A stretch of 64,000 bases of DNA. Source: Torymus aiolomorphi. Taxonomy: Eukaryota > Arthropoda > Insecta > Hymenoptera > Torymidae. The DNA is taken from contig CM070877.1 of assembly GCA_036365515.1 (NCBI GenBank), positions 113,724,011 through 113,788,010 on the forward strand, written 5' to 3'. Below the pieces are notes generated by a model that saw only the letters and a list, made by a program, of their open reading frames with translations, had not been told where the DNA came from and made no database searches. This document shows positions 1 to 12,358 of this stretch, piece after piece. The translations under genes and the position numbers were made by a program. The number at the start of each line of letters is the position of its first letter. Position 1 is the stretch's first letter.

Positions 1-17
1 ATCCTAAACGAAAAAAA

Positions 18-514
18 GTGTGGGCTAAACCTGGCGAACCATTACCATCAACGTCAACATCAACGCGAAAGCGTGACATCCATAGTTCAAAGGTTATGCT
101 CTGCATTTGGTCGGATCAGAAAGGTGTCGTCTACTATGAACTTCTAAAACCGGGTGAAACAGTCACTGGCGAACGATATCGAGAACAATTGATGAGTTTG
201 AGTCGAGCTTTGAACGAAAAACGACCAGAATGGGCTAAAAGACATGATAAAGTGATTTTCCTGCATGACAAGCTCGGCCGCATGTTGCTAAATCCGTTAA
301 GGAAACATTGGAAGCACTTTACTGGGATGTCTTACCACACCCACCGTATTCATCAGATATTGCGCCTTCAGATTATCACTTATTTAGATCGATCGCACAT
401 AGCCTTGCTGACGAGCACTTCCAATCTTACGAAGATATCGAAAAATGGCTTAATCCTTTCGTACCGGATGGGTCCTGTAGGATCCATTTTGTTCAACATG
501 CTGTAGAAATCTGA
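18..514 (+). pseudogene. mariner transposase, broken 3' part
   Basis: This is the C-terminal two thirds of a mariner (IS630/Tc1/mariner) transposase, cut by the left window edge. It reads WAKPGEP... then YYELLKPGETVTGERY, the typical mariner core. The second catalytic Asp block reads FLHDKLGRM instead of the family's HDNARPH. Reading then jumps to another frame at about 300-345, where PHPPYSSDIAPSDYHLF carries the third Asp (to 514). The first Asp block (TGDEKW) lies outside the window. A frameshift and the degraded HDN block mean it is inactive. It resembles, but is not identical to, the mariner at 1966-3255. Confidence 0.88.
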
Positions 515-540
515 AATTAAATAATTTTTTTAATCTACTT

Positions 541-1784
541 ATTTAGTCGTGTTCTCTTATTCAAGGGGAAGCCCCTCTGGCCATTAAAATTAAATTTTTT
601 CGTTTTTTTTTTCGTTTCGTTTAGTACATTAAAAAAGGTCTCGGCGATGAAAATTGGGATTTGTCGAAAATTCGGATCTTGAATGGTTTATTTTAGAATA
701 AAAAAATGGTTAATGGTTATTTTTTTTTTATTCTGAGTGGTGGATCTTGTTAATGAGGCAACGTACTAAGAATTTATCACTATCCGAGTTCAATAAAATA
801 ATTCTATTGGCGGGTATGGCTTGTATAGGTCCTTAAGGACCCACTTGGAAAATAGTACTTATCGACACTTTCGGAGAAAAAAAATGTCGATTGATCTTAG
901 TTAAAGCCTCCACAATTACAGTATACAAAAAAAAGTCACTTTTCCTCCGGGAAAAAGGTCTCGGTACAAAAGGGTTAATAAATGGATTCAGTCCAAAGAC
1001 GATCAGGGCTCCTTTCGTGATGGCATTGATGCTTTTTTTTAACCCAACAGATGGGGAATGGTGATAGCTAACGATGAACAATACTTTGAATGACATGTAA
1101 TTAATTATTTAACAAGAAATAAATATTCCTTTTCTACGAAAAAAAGGCGGAAATTAATTCAAGTACCCAATAGAATAAAAAATTAAAGAATGGGAATGCG
1201 AGTAAAATGATTAGGTAGCTGTAAAAATATGTGTATAATTCCATATATTTTATATCACTCTAACCTCAAAATCACAACTTTGATATGATTTTTCGGCGCT
1301 CGTGGTATAAAATACCGTTCGAAACTAGTGCGTAAGTCGATTATTTAGGTGGTGTGGTTTTTTCGCACTCGCTTCGCTCGTACAAAAAGTCACACCAGCT
1401 AAATAATCGACTTTCCCACCCGTGTCGAAATGTACTATTATAGTTGTTATTAATTAAAATATGGTTTTTAAAATTATTTAAATTTCAACTCCACCAGAGT
1501 AATAAATGTTTGTAACATAATAATTTTTTTTATATTACAGACTATAATTGATTATATTTCGCAGAAATATGTTGTTTCGATTATTTGATAGAAGAGTTAT
1601 TATTGACCAAAATATGGTTTCTGAAATTATTAAAATTTCAACTCCACTACAGGGTTGCGAAAATATTAATTATACCATCATCAATTAAGAAATCGAATTT
1701 TAATCGTTAATTAAACCCGCAGTTAATTAAGAATTAATATTTCAATCGTTAATTACATGGGTAAAATAGCATTCTTGAACATGT
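541..1784. other. intergenic, AT-rich, no recognised gene
   Basis: I see no supported gene. An 87-codon open frame at 833-1096 on the - strand matches nothing I know and has no context. Poly-T runs, and TTAATTAA-type AT repeats at 1680-1760 that recur at 3600-3800, make up most of the stretch. Confidence 0.5.
1335..1412. repeat. short inverted repeat (hairpin)
   Basis: AGTCGATTATTTAGGTGGTG at 1335 pairs with CAGCTAAATAATCGACT ending at 1412, around a loop containing CTCGCTTCGCTCG. It is a perfect or near-perfect stem of about 20 bp, probably a small MITE or MITE end. Confidence 0.65.
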
Positions 1785-1950
1785 TATAAACGAAAAACGC
1801 GTCTCCGAAGGCGAGGAAATTTAGGAAATCCCGAGTATAGTCTACGGCATGATTCTGTTTTTGCAATGGATGCGCGTTCCTGCCGTGTAGACTATACCCG
1901 AGTTTTCTTAAATTCCCCCGATTTCTGCGGCGGCTTCGTCGTTTATATTA
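1785..1950. repeat. hairpin repeat, copy 1
   Basis: The arms GAGTATAGTCTACGGCA and TGCCGTGTAGACTATACC form a stem-loop; outer flanks with GGCGAGG and GGCGGCTTCGTCG also resemble inverted ends. Two related copies lie at 3270-3595, beyond the mariner element. Confidence 0.6.
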
Positions 1951-1965
1951 TATTACAGAATAGTA

Positions 1966-3255
1966 TTGGGTGTTGGAATTAATTCGTAGCGTTTTTTTTA
2001 ATGAAAAAATATTATTTTTTCATATGAAAATAAAAAAATAAATTAATTAAAGTATTGTCCATCGCTTTCTACTACTTTTGACCATCTTTCGGGCAGTGAA
2101 CGAATACCGCGTCGGAAGAACTCTTCGTCTTTAGATGAAATCCACGAATCGACCCATTTTTTACAATCTTCATAAGATGTGAACTTCTGCTCACACAAGC
2201 TATGAGCCATTGATCGAAACAAGTGGTAGTCGCTAAGAGTAATATCTGGAGAATACGGCGGGTGCGGTAGCACTTCCCATTTAATTGTTTCCAGATATGT
2301 TTTTACCGGTTTTGCAACGTGTGGGCGAGAATTGTCGTGTAGGAAAATGACTTTTTCGTGTCTTTCGGAGTATTCCAACCGTTTTTCTTTCAATGAACGG
2401 CTCAAGCGCATCAGTTGCAGTCTGTAGAGATCCCCAGTTACGGTTTCATGCGGTTTTAGGAGTTCGTAGTAAATGACACCCATCTGTTCATACCAAATAC
2501 AGAGCAGAAGCTTTGACCCATGGATATTGGGCTTTGCCACTGATGTTGATGGTTCGCTGGGCTTAACCCATGACTTTCTGCGCTTCGGATTGTCATAATG
2601 GATCCACTTTTCATCACCGGTAGCAATTCGATGCAGAAAACCTTTTCTTTTCTGCCGTTGGAGCAGCAGTTTGCACGTGAAAAAACATCTCTCAATATCC
2701 CTTGGTTTCAATTCACATAGGACCCAATGTCCTTCCTTCTAGCTGGATCATGCCCAAACTTTTAAGACGTTTTCCCACTGTTGATAAGTCAACTTCCAAT
2801 GACGTAGACAATTCTTTAAGTGTTTGACATGAGTCTTAATTGAGCAATGTCTTCAAATCATTATCTTCAAATTTTGTTGGCTGACCAGGTCGCTCCTTAT
2901 CATCAAAGTCGAAATCACCAGCTTTAAAACGTGCAAACCACTTCCGACACGTTTGCTCAGTTAGAGCATGTTCACTGTACACTTCCACTAAAATACGATG
3001 AGCTTCAGCTGCACTTTTGTTCATATTAAAGTAATGAAGCAAAACTCCCCGCAAAAACACTTTATTCAACACAAATTTTTACATATTCAATAAATTATAA
3101 AGTGTTGTTATTTATGATTTGAAAAAAGGATATGTACGGCAAATGGCGTCCTATGATAGCTGTTTACGATGTATACATTACTGTAGGTAACAACGAAATA
3201 GTGTACTACCTGTGCCATCTCTTGTAAAACGCTACGAATTAATTCCAACACCCAA
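1966..3255 (-). mobile_element. full-length mariner element with TIRs and TA duplication
   Basis: The ends are perfect 29-bp inverted repeats, beginning TTGGGTGTTGGAATTAATTC at 1966 and mirrored at 3227-3255. They are flanked by TA at 1964-1965 and 3256-3257, the target duplication of mariner elements. The length of 1290 bp is normal for mariner. The transposase inside is on the - strand and broken. Confidence 0.95.
2043..3072 (-). pseudogene. mariner transposase (D34D), broken
   Basis: The N-terminal helix-turn-helix part (3072-2836) has the mariner signature CRKWFARFKAGDFDFDDKER and ends in a stop. The catalytic part (2711-2043) contains TGDEKWI, FLHDNSRPH and SPDITLSDYHLF. The last two Asp residues are separated by 34 residues, as in mariner D,D34D transposases. 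The catalytic residues are all present, but stops and a frame change at about 2712-2836 separate DNA-binding and catalytic halves, so this copy cannot make transposase. Its intact ends could still be used in trans. Confidence 0.92.
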
Positions 3256-3257
3256 TA

Positions 3258-3600
3258 TTTAAAAGGTCTAGAAAATGTCCTTGAAGCCGCCTGCTAGAAA
3301 ATCGGGTCTGGAAACGTGACTTTGGGTCTACGCGGCACGATCGCGTATTCGCTCCAAAAGCAGGATCGTGCCACGTAGATCCAAACTCACGTTTTGAGGC
3401 TCTTAAATACTATTCTATAATATATTATAAATAAAAAACGTGTCGCAGGAGTCGGCAAATTAAAGAAAAGTAAGATATAGTCTCGATGGCACGAATGCGC
3501 ATTCGCTGCAAAAGCAGGATCGTGCCGCGTAAAGTATACTCGAGTTTTTGCTCAACTCCACCGCCTTCTGAGGCGCGATTTTCGTTTATAATATGTTAAA
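3258..3600. repeat. hairpin repeat, copies 2 and 3
   Basis: Two tandem copies of a stem-loop unit lie here. Copy 2 pairs GGGTCTACGCGGCACGATCG (about 3325) with GGATCGTGCCACGTAGATCC. Copy 3 (about 3430-3595) has CAAAAGCAGGATCGTGCCGC. Both share the loop motif TTCGCT(C/G)CAAAAGCAGG. The unit relates to the hairpin at 1785-1950, so the mariner element appears to have landed inside a three-copy array. Confidence 0.6.
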
Positions 3601-4296
3601 GAATGGTAATTAACAATTGAAATTTTAATTCCGAATTATAAAACGCGTGTTCAACTAACAATTGCAATTTTAATTCTTAATTAAACGCGGATTTAATTAA
3701 CGATTGAAAAGCTTATTTTTAATTAAACATGGGTTTAATTAACGATTAAAATTCTAATTCTTATTAAACTGAATAATTATAATTGAAAGTTTAATTAATT
3801 ATTTGCAAGTCTGCTCCACTAGAGTAATAAATGCAGTGTATAATAAAAATGCAAAGTGTAAAATCTTTTAGGCTCATCATCTTAACCCGCTTAGATTTTG
3901 ACTTGGGATTTTCATGTTAGTTTCTTTGAGGGTTCAATAAAATAATTAAAGCACAAGCGCATTTTTTGTACATCGCCGAATCGTATATTCGTGTGGCAAA
4001 CCGTGCTTTCGGATATACAGGTAAGCGGTATTCTAATTATTCTTTGATTAAAGATGTTTTTTAAATTGTATAATAAATTGTAAGATGCTTGGTAATTCTG
4101 CTCTTACTATTGTGATATTTATTGATCACCATTTAATCAATAATATTAATAGAAATTCATGTATATAACAAATAACATGTATTTCGGAAATTGAACTCAC
4201 GTGCACAACGATAATTATTGTTGATCCTTCCTTATCCTTAAAAAAAGTCAATAAAAAGTCAATGGGACATAGACTATTTTAAATATAAAATAAATA
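3601..4296. other. AT-rich spacer, no gene
   Basis: Repeated TTAATTAA/GCGGATTTAATTAACGATTG motifs occur at 3600-3800. No coding potential or RNA gene is recognised. Confidence 0.5.
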
Positions 4297-4777
4297 TACA
4301 CTGAGAAAAAAATTTAATTAAATCAATAAAATAAATTTCATTGAAAAATATATGAATTGATTCAACTAAAGTTTCATAGAATTAATTATATGTTTTGTGA
4401 ATATAAATAAATATTTCATTGAATGCATATTTCAATTTAATCAATTAAGTAATCTAATTAATGATTTGATTGAATCAATAGCAATTGTTATTAAATCAAG
4501 AGTGGGTGAATCAAAATAAGTTAATGGTTCTCTTGGGGCAATAACATGTGTTTGATTGGTATTAGACCATTTTTTTAATTAAATAATTACTTAATACAAT
4601 AGAAATAATACCACTAAAACAATAAGAAGTTTCATTGATCCTGCTAAAACTTCACTTAAAATTCTAATAAAATAATTAATTATACCAAATAAATGATAAG
4701 CAATCCAACTAAAATTTAATTACAGCAAAATAAGTATTTAATCGCTATGTGACAATAAGATATTTCATTTATTCAAT

Positions 4778-5745
<968 letters not shown>

Positions 5746-6274
5746 TCAATAATTCTAATTATATTATACCAAAACAAAACTTATTTACATCAAATCTACT
5801 GTACATTTAACTAACAAAATATTTTATTGATAAAACTAAATACTTGCACAAATTGTATTTAATAAGATAATTAATCCAATGAAATATAAATTAACTTTGA
5901 AAGTAATATCTTATTAATTTAATGCAAATATTGCATATATTTAATAAAATGTGTATACTGGATAAAGAAAAATTGTTCCACGTTTTCTAATTATCTAAAC
6001 AATTAGATCAATAAAAACGCATTTATTTCAATTTAAATAATAATCCGAATTATGATGCCATTTTTGTTATGGAAGTTTGCTCATTTAAGTCGTATGACAG
6101 TATCTGCCCTTTACTATAACCAAACGTTTCATTAGAACATTGTATTCCACCAATTGATTACATCAAATATATGTTTGTTCAATCAAATATTTCGTTGATA
6201 CAAGTCGGCATTTTTGGAAATGCAATTAACTATGTAGATTAATCCAGCAATACGTATGGTAATCCCCTAATGAA

Positions 6275-7189
6275 CCAACTCGATGCTCCTTTATGGGGCC
6301 GAGATATGGGCGGACGCGACGCGAATAGAGAAGTACCGCAAAAAGATCGCGGCGGTACAAAGACTGGGAGCGCTGCGAATCACGTGCGCGTACCGCACCG
6401 TCTCAGAGGTGGCGGTACTAGTGATCGCAGGGGTTGTCCCAGTAGACCTTCTCGCTCTCGAGCGGAAGAGGATCTACGAGTACAGCGAAGAAAGGGGAAG
6501 AGCGAGGGCCTCCATAGACGCACGGATGACGACGCTAACATCCTGGCAAACGCGATGGACAGACAGCGAAAAAGTGGACGAGATGCCTCATAACGGACGT
6601 GCGACTCTGGCATAAGAGAGGAGCTGGGGAGGTGAACTTTTACCTGACCCAGTTCCTATCCGGACACGGATACTTTCGCCAGGATCTGCATCGGATGGGG
6701 AAGGTAACGACCCCATCCTGCAGGTACTGCGGACATAATAGAGACGACGCGGAGCACACATTTTTCGTGTGCCCCCGCTGGATAGTCGCGAGACACAGCC
6801 TACAGACGAAGACAGGTGACATCACACCGGATAACGTCGTGACACTGATGCTGTCAAGCAAACAAAACTGGGACGACATAGCACGCTACGTGACTCACGT
6901 ACTACAAGGCAAAAAGACTGACGGTTGCCTTGAAAACTGATACAGAAGACGAAAAATAGACAGTGCCGTAGGACATAGAAACGCCGACCGGTCCGAAGTA
7001 ATGTGTATAACAGTTCCGGGCCGGATTCCGGTGAACGCCGCGGGAAAGGTTTTGGGTGTTTAGGGGGTAGAAATCCCTCACACCGCGGAGCCCGACGCTT
7101 TGTGATGGTCTTAGTGGGCCCCCCTCCATGCTGTAAGCAAGGACGGGGGCCTCGGAAGATTCACCTAGTACCTCGGAAAAAAAAAAAAA
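6275..7189 (+). mobile_element. 5'-truncated R1-like LINE insertion
   Basis: A GC-richer block in AT-rich DNA ends in a poly-A tail (about 7177-7189). The 14-bp target duplication AATCCCCTAATGAA at 6261-6274 and 7190-7203 proves target-primed insertion of a 5'-truncated LINE. The coding remnant is the C-terminal region of R1-clade ORF2. The untranslated 3' part is 6941-7176. Confidence 0.92.
6283..6940 (+). pseudogene. R1-like LINE ORF2 C-terminus, frameshifted
   Basis: The first segment (6283-6615) reads LLYGAEIWADA and QRLGALRITCAYRTVSEVAV, the region after the reverse transcriptase in R1/TRAS-type elements. The second segment (6599-6940, other frame) reads NFYLTQFLSGHGYF followed by a C-x2-C...H...C zinc-knuckle-like motif (CRYCGHNRDDAEHTFFVC), characteristic of the extreme C-terminus of this clade. 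The frame change at about 6590 and absence of endonuclease and polymerase make it dead. Confidence 0.85.
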
Positions 7190-8769
7190 AATCCCCTAAT
7201 GAAATATTTCATCAAATTTATAGAAATGATGCATGAGTCCAAACTTCTATCCCTTAAATAAATATTTACTTATTTCACTTAAACGGTTTATCAAACCAAT
7301 CTCGATATAAAAGTAATATGATCATAGCCTTTCAACAATGCAATGAACTATTTCTTTGCGATAATTCGAAAAACGCTTTAACTCTAAAAAAAATCCGTCA
7401 AGTAAAAAAAGTTATTTTATGAATTTTCAAAGAATTAAGTAACTAGATCAATGAGAGATACCATCAAAATAAGTAAAAAAATAATTCAAATAATAAAACA
7501 ATTTGATCACAATACGGACGTTACTGCATTAATTCAATAATTCAAAATATTACACAAAAAAAAACTTATTTACATCGAAACTACTGTACATTATTCCAGT
7601 GATACGTATGGTTCTTCTAATGAAATATTTCATTAAATTGATAGAAATGATGCGTAAGTTCAAACTGCTATCCCTTAAATAATTATCTACTTATTTCAAT
7701 TAAACGGTTTATCAAACCAATTTCGATATAAAAGTAATATGAACATAGCCTTTCAACTATGCAATGAAATATTTCTTTACGATAATTCGAATAACGCATT
7801 AACTCTATAAAAAAAAAAAAAAAAAAATCAGTCAAGGAAAAAAGTTATTTTATGAGTTTTCAAAAAATTCAGTAATTAGATACATGAAAGATGACATCAA
7901 ATTGAGTAAAAAAAACAAAAATAACTAAACAAATTGATCACAATATGTACGTTTCTGCAGTCGTTCCATAACTTGAACTTTATTACATCAAAACAAAACT
8001 TATTTACATCGAAACTGCACATATCGATACTGCACATATAATTCACAAAATAGTTTTTTGATAAAACTAAATACTGGCAAATATTGTATTTAATGAGATA
8101 ATTAATCCAATGAAATATTAATTAACTTTGAAAGAATTATTTTATTAATTTAATGCTAATATTGCATATATTTCATAAAATATGTATACTGGATAAAGAA
8201 AAAATTGTTCCACGTTTTCTAATGATCTAAACAATAAGATCAATAAAAACGCATTCATTTCAAGTTAAATAATAATCTGAATTATGATGTCATTTTGTTA
8301 TGGGAGTTTGCTCATTTAAGTCGTATGATAGTGTACGCTCTTTATTATGACCAAATACTTAATTAGAATATTGTATGCCATCAAGTGGCACTCAATCAAA
8401 TATATGTTGGTTCAATCAAATATTTCATTGATACAACTCGGCATTTTTTGGGAATGCAATTAACCATAGCTTAATCTAGTGATACGTATGGTAGTCCGAT
8501 AATGAAATATTTGTACGAATTAGTTGAAAACAAAATGTAGTGCCGGTAAAGAAGAAATCGCACTAGTGTTACTCGTGCTTTTAAATGATTTACTCTAATT
8601 TAGTAAGCCTTAATTAATAGAATATATTATATTCTTATATAAATAATCATAAATTAAATAATCAAAAATTAATATTAAAACAAATAGTAATAGTTTTTTA
8701 TAAAAGTATTCTATATTTACTTTATTGCTGATGCACCTTATGAAGGAAAAAATAAGGTCATTCAACAAG

Positions 8770-8841
8770 CGAGCGATAGCGTAACGGATACCGTACTTGC
8801 GTGATACCCGAGCAACCCGGGTTCGAATCCCTGTTATGTCG
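8770..8841 (+). other. tRNA-like sequence, possible SINE head
   Basis: An A-box-like TAGCGTAACGG lies at 8777-8787 and a perfect B box GGTTCGAATCC at 8820-8830, at normal tRNA spacing. The T stem mostly pairs, but the 7-nt segments at the acceptor positions (CGAGCGA and TTATGTC) do not. It is therefore unlikely to be a working tRNA; a tRNA-derived SINE head or pseudo-tRNA fits better. Confidence 0.5.
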
Positions 8842-9189
8842 AAAAATTTTCTGCTTTTTTTTCTGCGATAAATGTTATGTAAATTATTAATAATGTATGT
8901 ATATGCGAGAATATGTAATGTTGTAAAGTATAAAAACGGTATATAAAAACTGTCGATAACAAACTACCTCCCATATAATTCACCCCATCTAGAAAATCTA
9001 TCATTAAACCAAGTAAAATACTTTATAAAATATAATTAATAATTTTTTGTTTCGAATAAATATTCATGTTTCAATGAAATATCTATTTGGATCAAACAAA
9101 TATTCGTTCATATCAAAAATACATTAGATAAATGTAATAAATTATTCTTTTAATCAATGAAATATATTATTGGGATATAATATTTTTTT

Positions 9190-9565
9190 ATTAGCAACTA
9201 CATATACGTTTCACGTAATTAAATATTTTTTTAAATGAATCAAAGATTTATGGCACTGAAATAAACAATCAATTAACTTTAAAAAATGTTTAATACATTT
9301 AAATAAATATTTAATACTTGTAACTACATGTACGTTTCACGCAATTAAATATTTTTTTAAATGAAACAAAGATTTATGCCACTGAAACAAACAATCAATT
9401 AACTTTAAAAAATGTTTAATACATTCAAATAAATATTGATTACTAGCAACGACATATATATTTCACGAAATTAAATATTTTTCTAAATGAATCAAAGATT
9501 TATGTCACTGAAACAATTAGTTAATTGACTGTAAAAAATGTTTCATTGTAATTAATAAATAATTT
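9190..9565. repeat. 126-bp tandem repeat, three copies
   Basis: The landmark (G)CAACTACATATACGTTTCAC recurs at 9194, 9320 and 9446, a spacing of exactly 126 bp. Each unit also contains AAATGAATCAAAGATTTATG and a CAATTAACTTTAAAAAATG-like part, with a few per cent divergence. Confidence 0.85.
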
Positions 9566-9782
9566 ATTAATTTTGGAACATTGCTAATTTGTTGAATCAA
9601 ATATTATACTGATGACATGAAATATATAATAAAGATAATATTCTAAAATTAAGTGATGTAATTAAATATTTAATTGTCACATTGTGATTAAATAATTTAA
9701 TTGAAACAATTCAAATTTTATTGTAAGAATGAAATTTTTTTTCTCAGTGTAATCATGTATTTAATTAATTAATTAATTTTCA

Positions 9783-11063
9783 CCCTATTGAAAAAAAATC
9801 ACGTAAAAAAATTACGTGATTTTGTTACGTAACAAAATCACGTAATAAACCACGTAATATTTTGTTCCAATATGATACGTGATTTGCCCAAAATGACGTA
9901 ACAAATGTTAATGGTTTTATTCGAAAATCACGTGACGTTTGCGTAATTACGTGATTTTTACTTAATGTAAAAAATGTTACAGACATTAAAAATCACGTAA
10001 TTTTTCGACATATTGGTCGTGGGCTAATAAATTTTAATATTCAAGGTTTTTTTTATGATACAAGTGTTTTCGTATACAATATAAAATAATTATGTACAGC
10101 AAAATCTGGTATTCTATATTTAGTTAAAAATATATAACTTTATTTTGTAGTGTTTTTTATTTGAATAAATACACGGATTAAGAATTTGTGTTGGGGTTTT
10201 TCATATAAAAAAGAAATGGAAATAATACAGAACAAGAAAATGCATAGAATTATATCTTTTTTAAGATCGCTCTTTCATTCAGTCATTGATTCATTCATTC
10301 CGCGTCATTTACATCAAAGATACACATTTGTTCGTCAATAATTCTCAATTTCTCTCTCTTTATTTTTATTAAAAATACTTATCACGATTTATTTATTTTT
10401 CTTTTTATCTCTACGAATAACTGCGTTGTCGAAGCTGTGATTGATATGGATACTAGGATCCTGGATTTGATAATTGGAGCTGAGACTTGACGTACTCCTT
10501 GTCGTCCAGCCAATACAGTGCGGTTATGCTGCAGAATTCGTGTCGCCAAAATGTGTGCAAAATCGCATATGCATATAAAACTTTAAAACAAGAATATAGA
10601 ATATAGAATACCAGATTTTGCTGTAGATAATTATTTTATATTGTATACGAAAACACTTGTATCATAAAAAAAACCTTGAATATTAAAATTTAGTAGCCCA
10701 CGAGCAATATGTCAAAAAATTATGTGATTTTAATGTCTGTAAAATTTTTTAAATTAAGTAAAAATCACGTAATTACGCAAACGTCACGTGATTTCCGAAT
10801 AAACTATTTTGCCAATAATTACGTGATATTGTAAAAAATTACATGATATAGTCAAAAATTACGTGATTTTGTCAAAAATTACGTGATTTTTAATGTCTAA
10901 AATTTTTTACATTCGGTAAAAATCACATAATTATGCAAACATATGTTACGTAATTTTTTGAAAATCACCTATCATATTGGAACAAAATATTACGTGATTA
11001 ATTACGTGATTTTGTTACGTAACAAAATCACGTAATTTTGTTACGTGATTTTTTTCAATAGGG
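9783..11063. mobile_element. foldback element with ACGTGATTTT arms
   Basis: Long inverted arms begin CCCTATTGAAAAAAAATCACG at 9783 and are mirrored to 11063. They run inward to about 10125 and 10600, ending in the shared sequence ATCTGGTATTCTATATT. The arms are built of many short TTACGTGATTTT / AAAATCACGTAA palindromic units. The central part (about 10130-10590) has no convincing ORF. The target duplication is not clear; flanks are TTAATT-rich. Confidence 0.8.
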
Positions 11064-11335
11064 CAGTGAATTAATTTACTCAAAATATTCTTAACTGGGT
11101 AAACAAATATTATCCAAAATATTATAGTACTTATAAAATTAGCGCATTTAATGAAATAATTTTGAAAAACGAAACCTTTACTTGCAATGTTATCTGGGAT
11201 AAAAATATCTCAATTTCAAGTAAAATTTCAATTCTTTTAGAAAATAAAAATTGAGGTAAAAAAAAAGTTGTTTGAAATAATAATATAGTGAAAGAAATTT
11301 TACATATGTTATACAAAGAAAAAAAAATGCGAACG
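11064..11335. other. AT-rich spacer, no gene
   Basis: Low-complexity AT-rich sequence with open frames but no recognisable protein. Confidence 0.4.
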
Positions 11336-11810
11336 GGAATCGAACTTGGATCCAAAAGATTAGGCCCTTCCCACATAAACGCGTGCGTCTGCGGTATGCC
11401 TGCGTTCGACGTGTGGCGCTGGCGCGTACAACAGGACGACAACTTAAAGAAATTTAGTTATTGCCAACATCGACGATGTTCAGACCTACTTACACAGTGC
11501 ATCGATATCGGAGCAGTACTTGTCATACTTAATAAATTAAAGAGAAGTTAAATATTTAAGAATATTAAGCGATTTAACTACGTGAACACAGTTTCATGGT
11601 TGGATACATAAGATTTGAACATATTGGATGGATACGAAGACATTGTTTATAAATCATTAAATAAAGAAGTACCGGCAGATCCAAATAAAAACAATGCTAA
11701 GGTACCAATGACATGATTTTCTCATAATGATGATATTATTTGTTATTGTTATTATTAGTATTTATTTGTCTGAACATCGTCGATGTTGGCATAACTAAAT
11801 TTCTGTAAGG

Positions 11811-12034
11811 CCCCCGCTACATAAGAGCGTTTGCACGCGGGTGCACGCGTATGCAACTAGGGAATAACTAGTAATTTTCGATACAGCCAACGTGAAAAAT
11901 TTAGTGCCTCCAAAAAAAGCTGTTCGTTCTCTGCTTTTTTTGGAGGCACTAAATTTTTCACGTTGGCTGCATCGACAATTACTAGTTATCTTACGCGTGC
12001 GCCCGCGTGCAAACGCTCTTATGTAGCCGGGGCC
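11811..12034. mobile_element. nested palindromic MITE with TAA duplication
   Basis: GGCCCCCGCTACATAAGAGC at 11811 mirrors GCTCTTATGTAGCCGGGGCC at 12034. The 224-bp element is almost entirely stem, with a loop of about 12 nt (TGTTCGTTCTCT). TAA flanks it at 11808-11810 and 12035-12037. The unoccupied version of the site is present in the left arm of the outer element (about 11440). Confidence 0.9.
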
Positions 12035-12054
12035 TAAGTTGTCGTCCTGTTGTA

Positions 12055-12254
12055 GGGAGAGCGTACATAAACGCGACGCTACTGTTACTTGTGGAATTTG
12101 TTGCTGATTGGCTAATAAGCTTTGTGGTGTACGAGTTAACTATATATAACCGTAGGGTTACTCGGCTTATTAGCCAATCAGCAACAAATTCCACAAGTAC
12201 AGTAGCGTCGCATTGTGTCGAGTCGCGTCGCGTAGCGTTTATGTACACTCTCCC
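12055..12254. mobile_element. second nested palindromic MITE with GTA duplication
   Basis: GGGAGAGCGTACATAAACGC at 12055 mirrors GCGTTTATGTACACTCTCCC ending at 12254, with GTA on both sides (12052-12054 and 12255-12257). The stem contains TTGCTGATTGGCTAATAAGC and its complement. The left arm of the outer element (about 11425) shows the uninterrupted site. The end resembles its two neighbours, so they are probably related families. Confidence 0.88.
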
Positions 12255-12358
12255 GTACGCGCCAGCGCCACGCGCCGGCCACCGAACGCAGACGCACGCG
12301 TTTATGTGGGAAGGGCCTTAGGGCAAAAGTAATTGCGCGCCTTAGCCGCCACGACTAC

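Larger units (their letters stand above)
11363..12317. mobile_element. outer foldback MITE with TTA target duplication
   Basis: The ends GGCCCTTCCCACATAAACGC (11363) and its mirror (to 12317) are flanked by TTA at 11360-11362 and 12318-12320. The left arm runs to about 11490. The right arm starts at about 11768 and is interrupted by two younger MITEs. The 3-bp TTA duplication and G-rich end suggest a PIF/Harbinger-type family (inference). Confidence 0.85.
11336..12358 (-). other. tRNA-like sequence split by a MITE
   Basis: On the - strand a B-box-like AGTTCGATTCC (11346-11336) is followed by a T run resembling a Pol III terminator. An A-box-like TGGCGGCTAAGG (12351-12340) lies on the far side of the element at 11363-12317. 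Without the MITE and one TTA duplicate, the two boxes would be about 47 nt apart, as in a tRNA. The acceptor segments do not pair, so a tRNA-derived SINE or decayed tRNA is the best reading. Confidence 0.35.

Noticed and set aside
833..1096. 87-codon frame on the - strand
   Set aside because: No recognised domain, no promoter or splice context, and it lies among transposon remains.
8770..8841. Functional tRNA gene
   Set aside because: A and B boxes are good, but acceptor segments do not pair.
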